Assembly (NCBI GenBank): GCA_900550355.1
Contig: URRT01000032.1
Coordinates: 1 to 15,401, forward strand
Origin: an uncultured Collinsella sp.
Lineage (GTDB): Bacteria; Actinomycetota; Coriobacteriia; Coriobacteriales; Coriobacteriaceae
Direction: 5' to 3'
Length of the DNA: 15,401 nt
The notes beneath the pieces are model-generated. The model had not been told where the DNA came from. It saw only the letters and a list, made by a program, of their open reading frames with translations, and did no database searches. The number at the start of each line of letters is the position of its first letter. The stretch's first letter is position 1. A program made the position numbers and the translations under genes. Shown in pieces: positions 5,913-14,318 of this stretch.

Positions 5913-8900
5913 ATGAGGTGGACTACTGTTCGAGCGCTTTGCCGCCGCCTGACCGTTGCCACGGTGACCCTCGCCATGGTGACGGGTTCGTTGCCTGTGG
6001 GCGCGTTTGCCGAGGCGCTCACCACCGACGGCGCTTTTGTGCAGACGGATAACGGCCAAGTAGCCGACGCCGCTCCCGCCGATTCGGCTGACGCCCAAAC
6101 GTCAGGCTCGGCTTCCGCCGACCTCGCGGCCGATGCCGGCGCTGCCGACCCCACAGTGCTCGATGCCGATGACACCCCTACGCCCCCGGCCTCCGAGATT
6201 GCATCGGCGGCGGGCCTGACGGGCGCCGGGCAGACCGAGAGCACGCCCGTGGGCACGCTCGCCATCGATCTTGTCGAGGGCAAGGAGCTCGCCGAGCAGC
6301 AAAAGCAAGAGGAGACCGCCGGAGCCGAGGCAACCTGGAACGAGGAACTCGGGCTCTGGATGACCTCGAAGGGCGCCACGGGCGTAAAGGGCGAATACGA
6401 CGATGGCTACGTGGCCGGCGAGCAGACCCCCGCGCAGTACTACTTCTCGATCGATAGCCTCACCAATGAAATTTCTATCGAGTATGGCGACGCAGGCATT
6501 ACCACGTTGGAGGTGCCCTCGACCATCGACGGCAAAAATGTCGTGAGCCTTAAGGGCATGGGAAACGCCGCTCTCACATCGGTCACCTTCGCCCCCGATT
6601 CGCATGTCCGCACCGTTGGCGGCCTGGGAGGCAGCAGCATCAAGGAAATCGCACTGCCCGATTCGGTTGAGAAGTTGGGCTGGAATGCGTTTACCGGAAG
6701 CAAGACACTTCAGACGGTGACCTGGCCCAATAACGCGGCCTTTACCACGATTCCCGAGCAGGCCTTTGAGGGCTGCGAACAACTTGACGACAATGTGGTG
6801 GCAACGCTGCCGCCTTCGGTTAAGACTATCGACTATCGTGCCTTCGCCAATTGCGGCGTGCCGCAGTTCTATGTCTCGGACACAACGGTACTCACCTTTA
6901 CGCAGATCAACGTGCCGGGCACGGTGGAGCGGATTGAGCACTATGCCTTTGATGGGTGCTCGCATGTGTCGTCGGTGACGATCGGCGATGGTGTCAAATC
7001 TATCGGGGCGCTCGCGTTCGCCTCTCTTGATCCTGCGATTGCCGGCAAAGAGATTGTGCTACCCAAAAGCGTGGAAATGATAGAGTGGGGAGCTTTTGAG
7101 AACACGAGATACGGAAACGAGACGAACCATAATGCCGTTGCCCTGCGCGTGATGAACCCCGATCTTCAGTTTGGTGAGGCGGGCTATCCGGGCGACTATA
7201 ATGAGCGCGTGGCAATCGATGGCGTAACGTATGCGATTCCCTTTAGTGAAGGCCAGACCATCTATGCCTATGCGACCGATTCGGCTGGCAACCCCTCGAT
7301 GGTCAAAAAGCTTGCCGATGCCGTGGCCGATCGCAAGGACTCCGTCGATTCCTCGAAGCCTGCCTACACGTTTGAGTGGATGGGCGAGGCGGCCCAGGTG
7401 ACGGGCAAACTTCCCCAGAGCGCGACGGCTACACTCGTGCAGGCGGGGCAGTCCACGCCGCTGGCGGTTGGCGATGACGGCAGCTTTACAGCGGACGCTC
7501 TCTCCAAGACAGCAGCCACCCTGCGCATTTCGCTCAGCGGTTACTATGACATGGTGCTCGCTCGCCCGGGCGACCAGATGACGGGCACATGGAATATCGG
7601 AGAGATTAAGGCGGAGGACTTTACCAAGATTCCGGCCTCGCGCGCGATTGAGCTCAACGTGGGCTATCTTGAACCGATTGTGGGCCAGGATAAGACCGAA
7701 CGCATTGAGCTCGATAGTCTCGATAACATCGATCTGACGGTGAAGAGCGGCGGCAAGACGCTTAAGCCTGCCAAGGGCGACAAGGAAAACGACTACCGTA
7801 TCCAAGGTACAGCGCTCGTGGTGTCGCAGGCCATTGCCGACGCGGACCAGGATCTGGAGATAACGCTCGAGCCCAAAGACAGCCTCAAGCTGGGTGGGGC
7901 GACGGCGACGGTGAAGCCTTCGGCCGGCAAGGTCGATATCGACTTGAAGCCCTGGGGCACGGCGACGGTCACGACCAAGGGCGACTACCAGGGCGCCAAC
8001 CGCGTGCTGGTGTTCCGTACGTCCGACGGCAAGCTGGTCGCCGACGGCGTCACCTATCTGATGGCTTACGAGGACGATGGCACCACGCCTATCATGAAGG
8101 CCGAGACGCCGCGCCTTAAGACCGGTTCGTACACCATCGTCGCCTTTAACAAGACGAGCTACGACATCCAAGCGATGAGCTATTCCACGTTTAGCCGCCT
8201 AGGGCTGACCGTGGGTAAGCATATCGCGCAAAAGCAGGTGAAGATTGAGGACGGAAAACAGCTCGACGTGACGCTCGACGTCCCCACGTTTGACGTGGAG
8301 ACGTATCGTGCCGAGCGCGGGCTGACGGCGGGCTCGGTTATCGCTGATTCGTCCGCGGTCGTTGGCGCGGAGACCGAGCTGCGCATTCATTACGAGCTCA
8401 AGGACAGCCAGGCTGCCAAGATTGAGATTCCGCTGGCCAAGGATGCCGTCGAGGATGTGTCCGCAGGCGCTCGCGAAGCCGGCGCCAGCTCCGATGCCAT
8501 GTGGGCTAACACAGCTTGGGAGGGCGACAACCTCGTTCTCGATATGAGGAAGGGCAAGGGCGCCGATGTGTTTGTGCGCTTTAAGCCTAAGGCCGCGGGT
8601 ATCTATGCCATCTCGCCGCTTATTACACTGGGCGAGGTGACATTGCCACTGGGGAGCACGACGCTCGAGGTCAACGCCTCGCGCATCGAGGTCGACAACA
8701 CCGACGTTCACAGCCTGCTGGGCAACGTGGCCTACGTTTATGCAGCGCCGGGCAAGAGCGTGCAGCTCACCGTGGGGACGGGTGCCTCGGCTGCAAAGTA
8801 CACCGGCAAGACCAATAAACTCGGCCGTGCCAAGATTGAATACGACCTGCCGCAGGATACGCTTGCTGCCGAGCGTGTGACGCTCGAAGCGCGCGTGGGC

Positions 8901-11900
8901 TCGACCGATGTTGCCGCCGCTGCCGCTGATGTGACGGCCCGAAATTACGTGCGCTATATCCCGGGTGCCTCGGTTTGGAACTTTGACGTGACGTATCGCG
9001 GCGGTACGCAAAACCTGGTCAAGGACGGCAAGGACACCGGCAAGAGCCTGTGGACCTTCCACCATCTGCCGCAAAAGAAGAACGCCTACTGGACGTTCGA
9101 TATTACGCTCGAGGCGGGCAACGAGGAGGCTGCTGACACGCTCGACCTGTACGTGGACTGCGTGGACGGCAAGACCGTGACGATTCCGCTGAGCCAAAAG
9201 TCGCGCGAGGGCAACCGCGTGCGCTACGCGGCCGAGTATGTGGACGAGGGCTATCTCAAACTGCTCGATGAGTTCAACAAGGCAAACGATTCGACCTATG
9301 TGAACTGCGGCAACTTTGAGCAAATCTTTATGCCGCAGACCTACCGCATCTCCAACGCTCAACTTATGACCATGCTGAGTTTTGACGCCAACGCTTCGGC
9401 CAAAAAGCATTCCGCCGCGGCCGAGGAGCGCCAGCAGGAGTTCTCGAATGCCGTGCAGCAGTGGCACGAGTATATGATGGATAACTCGTTTAACGATGTC
9501 GACGAGGCCTTTAACGACGCGATTGACCAGATGGTCGCCGATGCGTTTGCCGAGGAGGACGGGGGCGGCAAAGAGGGCGAAGCACAAGGTGGAGCCGCCC
9601 GTAAGGCTCGTCGCGCCCCTGCCGCCAGCGACGGCGAGGGTGATGATGCTGGCAACGACGAGGCCGCGCAGTTTGCGGCTGAGCTCAAGGCCGCGGTCGG
9701 CGGGTCGGCGTCGCTGCTGACCCAGCAGGGCGACAGCTATGGCGTCAATGTGGACAAGATGATCTTTGAGGATGCTTACGGCACCAGCGAGGATTGGTAT
9801 CAGGAACTCGCGGCGGCCCAGGGCGCGAACGCTGCGGATGCGGCCGCCATCAAGGAGCTCGTCGACCATGCATCGCGAGCGGAGTTTATTGCCCAGCGGG
9901 CCGAGGATCTGGTGGGCCAGTCGATGGGTATCGGCCAGCTCAACCAATACGGAAGCTGGAATGACGCAACCGCTGCGGCACTCAACAAGTGTGCGGGCAT
10001 TAAGGCCAGCGAGTACAACGGCCAGTCGACGAGCGGGTTTAACGATTTGGGCCAGGCGCTCGGCAGCTCGCTGAGCTACAAGGCGGCTGACGACGATACC
10101 GTCAAGGGCTTTAAGGTCGCCGCGCCCGATGGCGAGCAGACGGCCTATATCGAGTCGGAATTTATCGAGAACTCCAATAACAACAAGAACCAGGCGCTTC
10201 TGTTTAACTCGATCGCCATGCAGTGCGACATTCTGGACGACCTGTACGACAACTGGAATGTGGTCCATAGCCTCAACAACTCCAAGGTGCGCGGATGGCT
10301 CATGGCCTGGAAGCGCAACGGCGACGTGAGCGCCCATATGAAGCTCATCCGCACGATCCGTTCGCTCAAGAGCTATAAGATCGAGTGCGAGATGTTCGGA
10401 CAGGTCTTTAAGACCGATGCATGGAAGGCGGCCGGCCAGGCGTTTCCCGCGGCGACCCAGGGCATCGGCATCTTTACCGGCATTTACGGCGTGAACGATG
10501 CCAGCAAGAACTGGGAGAACGTGAACGTCCGTATGCAGAAGGTGAAGGGCGAGCGCGAGGGCTATGAGCTTCAGCATACGCGCTTGCTTGCCAAGCCCGA
10601 GAAGACCGAGGACGACTGGAAGTGCATTTACGCGCTGCGCGACGCCATGGAGAAGGCGCGTGCGTTTGAGGATCTGCTGTATCGCCAGCTCTGCCACGAC
10701 AGCACCGATGTGGCAGTGGGCTCCATTATGACAATCGCCGGCGTGCTGACGGCCGGTTCGGCGGGTACCGTGGTGGGCGCTGCCTATGACGCGGCTTCGA
10801 CCAGCGTAGGTTCGGAGCGCGCGATTAAGCTGACCAATGCCGAATGCGCCTACGATGTTGCCTGCGAGCAGGTAGAGCGCGCGTGCCAGAATCGTATTAC
10901 GGTCAACTGGGGCGAGCTGACCGATGCCGAGGTCTACAAGGCCAACAAGGACGGCTTGATCTCGGACGAGAAGATGCAGTCGATCTTCGAGGCGCGTTAT
11001 CGCAATGTGCCTGCCAAGGCAGCACCCGACCCTGCGGGCGTGGTGTACGAGGGCCTGCTGTCCAATACGGTTGAAGGCGCGACGGTTGAGCTGTGGAGCG
11101 CCGACGATGCGGCCGGTACCAATGCGGTGCGTTGGGATGCCGAGGAGTATGAGCAGGACAATCCGCTTGCAACGGGTGCGGACGGTGCGTACAACTGGAA
11201 TACGCCGACCGGCTGGTATCAGGTGCGCGTGACCAAGGACGGGTATGGGGAGGCGCGTTCGGCTTGGCTGCGCGTGCCGCCGATTCAGACTGAGGTGAAC
11301 ATTGGCTTGGTGTCGACGGCGGCGCCCGAGGTGGTTTCGGCCCATGCCTATACCGATTGCGTCGAGGTTGAGTTTGCGCAGTATATGGATGCGAGTGACG
11401 ATACCCTGGCCGCATTGTGTGCGCAGGGCTTGGGCGAAGTGACGTATACGTGGCTCGACAAGCAGGACGATCCCAATGGCAAGCCGCTGTCGCGCGTGCT
11501 GCGTATTCGCTATGCCGATGCGTGTGAGGCGGGCTCAACGGTGGCGTTTGAGCTCGACGGTGCTCGCAACTACGCCGGCACGGCCATGGCGCGCTGGGCA
11601 AGTGGCGAGCTTGTCGTGGGCGTTCGTGCCGACAAACTCAAACTCAACGTGGAGCAGGCCGTGACCATGCTTGATGGCAGTGACTTTGAGCTGGTGGCGC
11701 ACGTGACCGATAAGGCGGGCAAGCCGTTTGCGGGCGCCAAGGTTAATGTTGGGCTGGAGTCCTCGGCTATCTGCTCTGTCGATGCCACCCAGGCCGTGAC
11801 GGGCGAGGACGGTGCGGCGACGTTTGTGCTGCATGGTGCTCTGCCCGGTTTGACGACGTTGACGGCGGCGGTGGGCGGCACGGCGCTGTCCAAGCAGGTC

Positions 11901-12515
11901 GACGTTCGCGTGTCTGCCGAGGCAGTGCGACCGGCGCGACCGGTGGCGACGATTGGTGCGACGACGTTTGGTGCATGGTCGCCCAAGGAGAACTACATTA
12001 CGGTGCCCAAGGGCACGAAGCTGGAGCTTTCTGCCGAGGATGGCGCGACGATTTGGTACACCACCAACGACACCTGCCCCTGCCGTGACGAAGGCCGTGT
12101 AAAGTACACCGAGCCCATTGCGCTCGATAGCAACATGTATGTGCGCATTGCGGCACAGCGCCCTGGCATGTCGTACAGCGAGTATTCCGAGCGTCTGAAC
12201 ATTACGATTACGGTGACCGATGAGGCGGCGCCTGATCCGACGCCCGATCCGGACCCGACGCCTGGCGACGGCGAGCAGGGCGGCGGTGCGGATGGCTCTG
12301 GCGGCACCGGGGTACCTGCGGGCGGTTCGACTTCGACGACGACCACGGTGACGACGAACAAGTCCAAGGGTAAGGGCGAGAACGGCAAGAAGTCCGGCGG
12401 CACGGAGCTCGTCAGCACGGGTGACTCCGTCGCGATGACGGTCGCTGCCCTGGGCATCGCAGGCGCAACCGTTGCCGCGGCCGGCATCGCCGCGACCAAG
12501 CGTCGCAAGCGTTAG
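5913..12515 (+). CDS. Giant wall-anchored mosaic surface protein with LRR and Ig-like domains
   Basis: A 2200-residue exported protein. The start at 5913 has AAAGGA at 5901-5906. A signal peptide (about 1-33, ending GAFA) precedes an Ala/Asp-rich disordered region to about residue 135. Residues about 200-415 hold BspA-type leucine-rich repeats (LPDSVEKLGWNAF, LPPSVKTIDYRAF, VPGTVERIEHYAF, LPKSVEMIEWGAF). A long beta-rich middle follows. A charged low-complexity stretch (about 1218-1260) leads to a mostly helical region with a hydrophobic Gly/Ala segment near 1605-1630. C-terminal modules are a carboxypeptidase-regulatory-like beta domain (about 1706-1800), an SbsA-type Ig-like domain (1803-1897), an invasin-like Ig domain (1905-2005) and a chitobiase C-terminal-like domain (2006-2105). 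An Asp/Pro and Thr linker, LVSTG (2166-2170), a membrane segment and KRRKR end it. No catalytic site was seen; adhesion or matrix binding is inferred. Confidence 0.85.
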   Translation: MRWTTVRALCRRLTVATVTLAMVTGSLPVGAFAEALTTDGAFVQTDNGQVADAAPADSADAQTSGSASADLAADAGAADPTVLDADDTPTPPASEIASAAGLTGAGQTESTPVGTLAIDLVEGKELAEQQKQEETAGAEATWNEELGLWMTSKGATGVKGEYDDGYVAGEQTPAQYYFSIDSLTNEISIEYGDAGITTLEVPSTIDGKNVVSLKGMGNAALTSVTFAPDSHVRTVGGLGGSSIKEIALPDSVEKLGWNAFTGSKTLQTVTWPNNAAFTTIPEQAFEGCEQLDDNVVATLPPSVKTIDYRAFANCGVPQFYVSDTTVLTFTQINVPGTVERIEHYAFDGCSHVSSVTIGDGVKSIGALAFASLDPAIAGKEIVLPKSVEMIEWGAFENTRYGNETNHNAVALRVMNPDLQFGEAGYPGDYNERVAIDGVTYAIPFSEGQTIYAYATDSAGNPSMVKKLADAVADRKDSVDSSKPAYTFEWMGEAAQVTGKLPQSATATLVQAGQSTPLAVGDDGSFTADALSKTAATLRISLSGYYDMVLARPGDQMTGTWNIGEIKAEDFTKIPASRAIELNVGYLEPIVGQDKTERIELDSLDNIDLTVKSGGKTLKPAKGDKENDYRIQGTALVVSQAIADADQDLEITLEPKDSLKLGGATATVKPSAGKVDIDLKPWGTATVTTKGDYQGANRVLVFRTSDGKLVADGVTYLMAYEDDGTTPIMKAETPRLKTGSYTIVAFNKTSYDIQAMSYSTFSRLGLTVGKHIAQKQVKIEDGKQLDVTLDVPTFDVETYRAERGLTAGSVIADSSAVVGAETELRIHYELKDSQAAKIEIPLAKDAVEDVSAGAREAGASSDAMWANTAWEGDNLVLDMRKGKGADVFVRFKPKAAGIYAISPLITLGEVTLPLGSTTLEVNASRIEVDNTDVHSLLGNVAYVYAAPGKSVQLTVGTGASAAKYTGKTNKLGRAKIEYDLPQDTLAAERVTLEARVGSTDVAAAAADVTARNYVRYIPGASVWNFDVTYRGGTQNLVKDGKDTGKSLWTFHHLPQKKNAYWTFDITLEAGNEEAADTLDLYVDCVDGKTVTIPLSQKSREGNRVRYAAEYVDEGYLKLLDEFNKANDSTYVNCGNFEQIFMPQTYRISNAQLMTMLSFDANASAKKHSAAAEERQQEFSNAVQQWHEYMMDNSFNDVDEAFNDAIDQMVADAFAEEDGGGKEGEAQGGAARKARRAPAASDGEGDDAGNDEAAQFAAELKAAVGGSASLLTQQGDSYGVNVDKMIFEDAYGTSEDWYQELAAAQGANAADAAAIKELVDHASRAEFIAQRAEDLVGQSMGIGQLNQYGSWNDATAAALNKCAGIKASEYNGQSTSGFNDLGQALGSSLSYKAADDDTVKGFKVAAPDGEQTAYIESEFIENSNNNKNQALLFNSIAMQCDILDDLYDNWNVVHSLNNSKVRGWLMAWKRNGDVSAHMKLIRTIRSLKSYKIECEMFGQVFKTDAWKAAGQAFPAATQGIGIFTGIYGVNDASKNWENVNVRMQKVKGEREGYELQHTRLLAKPEKTEDDWKCIYALRDAMEKARAFEDLLYRQLCHDSTDVAVGSIMTIAGVLTAGSAGTVVGAAYDAASTSVGSERAIKLTNAECAYDVACEQVERACQNRITVNWGELTDAEVYKANKDGLISDEKMQSIFEARYRNVPAKAAPDPAGVVYEGLLSNTVEGATVELWSADDAAGTNAVRWDAEEYEQDNPLATGADGAYNWNTPTGWYQVRVTKDGYGEARSAWLRVPPIQTEVNIGLVSTAAPEVVSAHAYTDCVEVEFAQYMDASDDTLAALCAQGLGEVTYTWLDKQDDPNGKPLSRVLRIRYADACEAGSTVAFELDGARNYAGTAMARWASGELVVGVRADKLKLNVEQAVTMLDGSDFELVAHVTDKAGKPFAGAKVNVGLESSAICSVDATQAVTGEDGAATFVLHGALPGLTTLTAAVGGTALSKQVDVRVSAEAVRPARPVATIGATTFGAWSPKENYITVPKGTKLELSAEDGATIWYTTNDTCPCRDEGRVKYTEPIALDSNMYVRIAAQRPGMSYSEYSERLNITITVTDEAAPDPTPDPDPTPGDGEQGGGADGSGGTGVPAGGSTSTTTTVTTNKSKGKGENGKKSGGTELVSTGDSVAMTVAALGIAGATVAAAGIAATKRRKR

Positions 12516-12551
12516 GTTTTGGCGACAGCGCCCATTCTCGGCTTTAGCAAA

Positions 12552-12769
12552 ATCTCAATCTGTAACACCAAACTGCCCAAAACGGCTCTAGATGTTACAG
12601 ATTGAGATGAACTGTTCGGCCGCCAGCCTAACGTCTCGATCTGTAACACGTAGCGGGGAATTTGGTCTCTAACTGTTACAGATTGAGATAAAGAGGAGGC
12701 GGCTGGCGCAATATCTCGATCTGTAACAACTACGATGCTCAACAGGGCCTAACTGTTACAGATTGAGAA
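12552..12769 (+). repeat. Array 2 of 57-bp inverted-arm units (three units)
   Basis: Units lie at 12552-12608 (perfect arms ATCTCAATCTGTAACA / TGTTACAGATTGAGAT), 12633-12689 (left arm GTCTCGATCTGTAACA, with two changes that leave G-U wobbles in RNA) and 12713-12769 (one end mismatch). Every unit again has a 25-nt centre, with 24 and 23 nt between units. The first centre shares AAACGGCTCTA with array 1 unit 1, and the second shares AGCGGGGAATTTG with array 1 unit 2. The array fills the gap between the giant gene and the convergent Nfn operon; I see no gene in 12516-12908. Confidence 0.85.
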
Positions 12770-12790
12770 AAACTGGCCGACCAAGTCCCA

Positions 12791-12827
12791 GACCACCACA
12801 AAGGTGCCTGTCCCCTTTGTGGTGGTC
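12791..12827 (+). repeat. Hairpin repeat with TGCCTGTCC loop, copy C
   Basis: Perfect 14-bp arms GACCACCACAAAGG (12791-12804) and CCTTTGTGGTGGTC (12814-12827) around a 9-nt loop. It stands 21 bases after the last 57-bp unit, matching the 20-base gap to copy B in the first cassette, and the linker keeps a similar AAAC...CCGACC..GTCC pattern. No T-run follows, so it is less likely than copy B to be a plain terminator. Confidence 0.8.
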
Positions 12828-12842
12828 GGGCGGCCGGTATAG

Positions 12843-12880
12843 AAAAAGTCCCCGCCGGGCGTGCGCTCGACGGGGACTTT
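12843..12880 (-). terminator. Intrinsic terminator of the nfn operon
   Basis: On the minus strand, a perfect 10-bp stem AAAGTCCCCG / CGGGGACTTT encloses a 16-nt GC-rich loop and runs into TTTTT followed by CTA. It lies about 30 bases past the stop of the large Nfn subunit gene and should end the minus-strand operon facing the surface-gene cluster. Confidence 0.85.
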
Positions 12881-12908
12881 GCCGTTTGGTGGCTAACGCT
12901 GATGGTGA

Positions 12909-14318
12909 TTACTCGCCCAGCAGGCTCTTGGTGATCGAAGCGGCGGCCTTCTTGCCGGCGCCCATCGCCAGAATGACCGTAGCGGCACCGGTGACGATGT
13001 CGCCGCCGGCCCAGATGCGGGGATCGGTGGTCTGGCCGGTCTCCTCGTCGGCGACGATGTAGCCCCACTTGTTGAGCTCCATCTTGCCGCCGATCTTCTT
13101 TGCGAAGGGGTTGGCGTTGGTGCCGATAGCCGAGATCGCGACATCGCAGGGGATCTCCTCGATGGCGCCCTCGATGGGCACCGGACGACGGCGGCCGGAC
13201 TCGTCGGGCTCGCCGAGCTCCATCTTCTGGACCTTGACGGCGCACACGGAGCCGTCCTCGCCAGCGACAAACTCGAGCGGGGAGACGAGCGGCAGAACCT
13301 CGACGCCCTCGGCCTTAGCATGGTGCAGCTCGGCGCGACGGCAGGGCATCTCGTCCTCGGTACGGCGGTAAGCGATGATGGCGTGCTCGGCGCCCAGGCG
13401 CTTGGCGGTACGGACGGCGTCCATAGCCACGTTGCCGCCACCAAAGACGACGACGTTCTTGCCGTGCTTGGTGGGGGTGTCGTACTCGGGGAACTTGTTG
13501 GCCTTCATCAGGTTCACGCGGGTGAGGTACTCGTTGGCGAAGAAGACGTTGGGTAGGTTCTCGCCGGGGACGTTGAGGAACTTGGGCAGGCCAGCGCCGG
13601 TCGCCACGTAGATGGCGTCGAAGCCCTGCTCGAACAGCTCCTCGGCCGTGGCCATGTTGCCCACGACGGAGTTGTACTCAAACTTGACGCCCATGTCCTC
13701 CAGGCCGTCAATCTCGCGCTTGACGACCGCCTTGGGCAGACGGAACTCGGGGATGCCGTAGACCAGCACGCCGCCGCCGGTGAAGAAGGCCTCGAAGACG
13801 GTAACGTCAAAGCCGTTACGGGCGAGCTCGCCGGCGCAGGTGATGCCGGACGGGCCGGAGCCGACGACGGCGACCTTCTTGCCGTTCTTGGGGGCCATCT
13901 TGGGCGTGGAGGCGAGCTCGGGGCGATCACCCAGGAAGCGCTCGAGCTGGCCGATGGCCACGGGCTCGGACTTCTTACCACGGATGCACTTGCCCTCGCA
14001 CTGGTTCTCCTGCGGGCAGACGCGGCCGCAGATGGCGGGAAGCATGGAGTCCTCGCGGATGGTATCGAGAGCGCCGCCGAAGTCCTTCGCGCGGATCTGC
14101 TCGATAAAGCGGGGAATGTTGATGTTGACGGGGCAGCCCTCAACACAGAACGGCTTCTTGCAGTTGAGGCAGCGCTCGGCCTCGGCCAGCGCCATCTCCT
14201 CGGTGAAGCCCTTGTCGACGGGGCGGAAGTCGCAGGCGCGCTCGGCAGCCGGCTCCTCGTTATCGGGGGTGCGGGGCGACTTCATATCGGCAACGAAACG
14301 ACCGTTAACTAGTGGCAT
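12909..14318 (-). CDS. nfnB: NfnB-type large subunit of NADH-dependent ferredoxin:NADP+ oxidoreductase (GltA-like)
   Basis: The 469-residue protein belongs to the glutamate synthase small-subunit-like flavoproteins. N-terminal cysteines 50, 53, 58, 62 and 97, 101, 107, 111 fit two [4Fe-4S] clusters. GSGPSG near 153-158 is the FAD-binding Rossmann motif, and FGGGNVAMD near 292-300 is the NAD(P)H motif; AGGD (437-440) is the late FAD contact. In Nfn, this subunit bifurcates electrons from NADPH to ferredoxin and, through the small subunit, to NAD+, or runs in reverse. The ATG at 14318 overlaps the end of the small-subunit gene by 10 bases, so the two are co-translated. The pairing with an NfnA-like partner and the absence of a glutamate synthase large subunit here favour Nfn over glutamate synthase. 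Biochemical identity is inferred from family and context. Confidence 0.88.
   Translation of the reverse strand: MPLVNGRFVADMKSPRTPDNEEPAAERACDFRPVDKGFTEEMALAEAERCLNCKKPFCVEGCPVNINIPRFIEQIRAKDFGGALDTIREDSMLPAICGRVCPQENQCEGKCIRGKKSEPVAIGQLERFLGDRPELASTPKMAPKNGKKVAVVGSGPSGITCAGELARNGFDVTVFEAFFTGGGVLVYGIPEFRLPKAVVKREIDGLEDMGVKFEYNSVVGNMATAEELFEQGFDAIYVATGAGLPKFLNVPGENLPNVFFANEYLTRVNLMKANKFPEYDTPTKHGKNVVVFGGGNVAMDAVRTAKRLGAEHAIIAYRRTEDEMPCRRAELHHAKAEGVEVLPLVSPLEFVAGEDGSVCAVKVQKMELGEPDESGRRRPVPIEGAIEEIPCDVAISAIGTNANPFAKKIGGKMELNKWGYIVADEETGQTTDPRIWAGGDIVTGAATVILAMGAGKKAAASITKSLLGE

Noticed and set aside
8199..11345. A 1048-codon open frame antisense to the giant surface gene
   Set aside because: Its codons are in exact register with the sense codons, so a stop would require TTA, CTA or TCA on the sense strand, which this GC-rich gene avoids. 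The predicted protein is rich in His, Arg, Leu and Val without domains, and the sense strand has clear domains, signal and anchor.
5613..12769. CRISPR array
   Set aside because: The repeats alternate in orientation, the centres are shared between the two arrays rather than unique, unit numbers are two and three, and no cas gene is near.
12909..14318. Glutamate synthase small subunit (gltD)
   Set aside because: The sequence family overlaps, but no large subunit is adjacent, and the overlapping NfnA-type partner indicates the Nfn complex instead.
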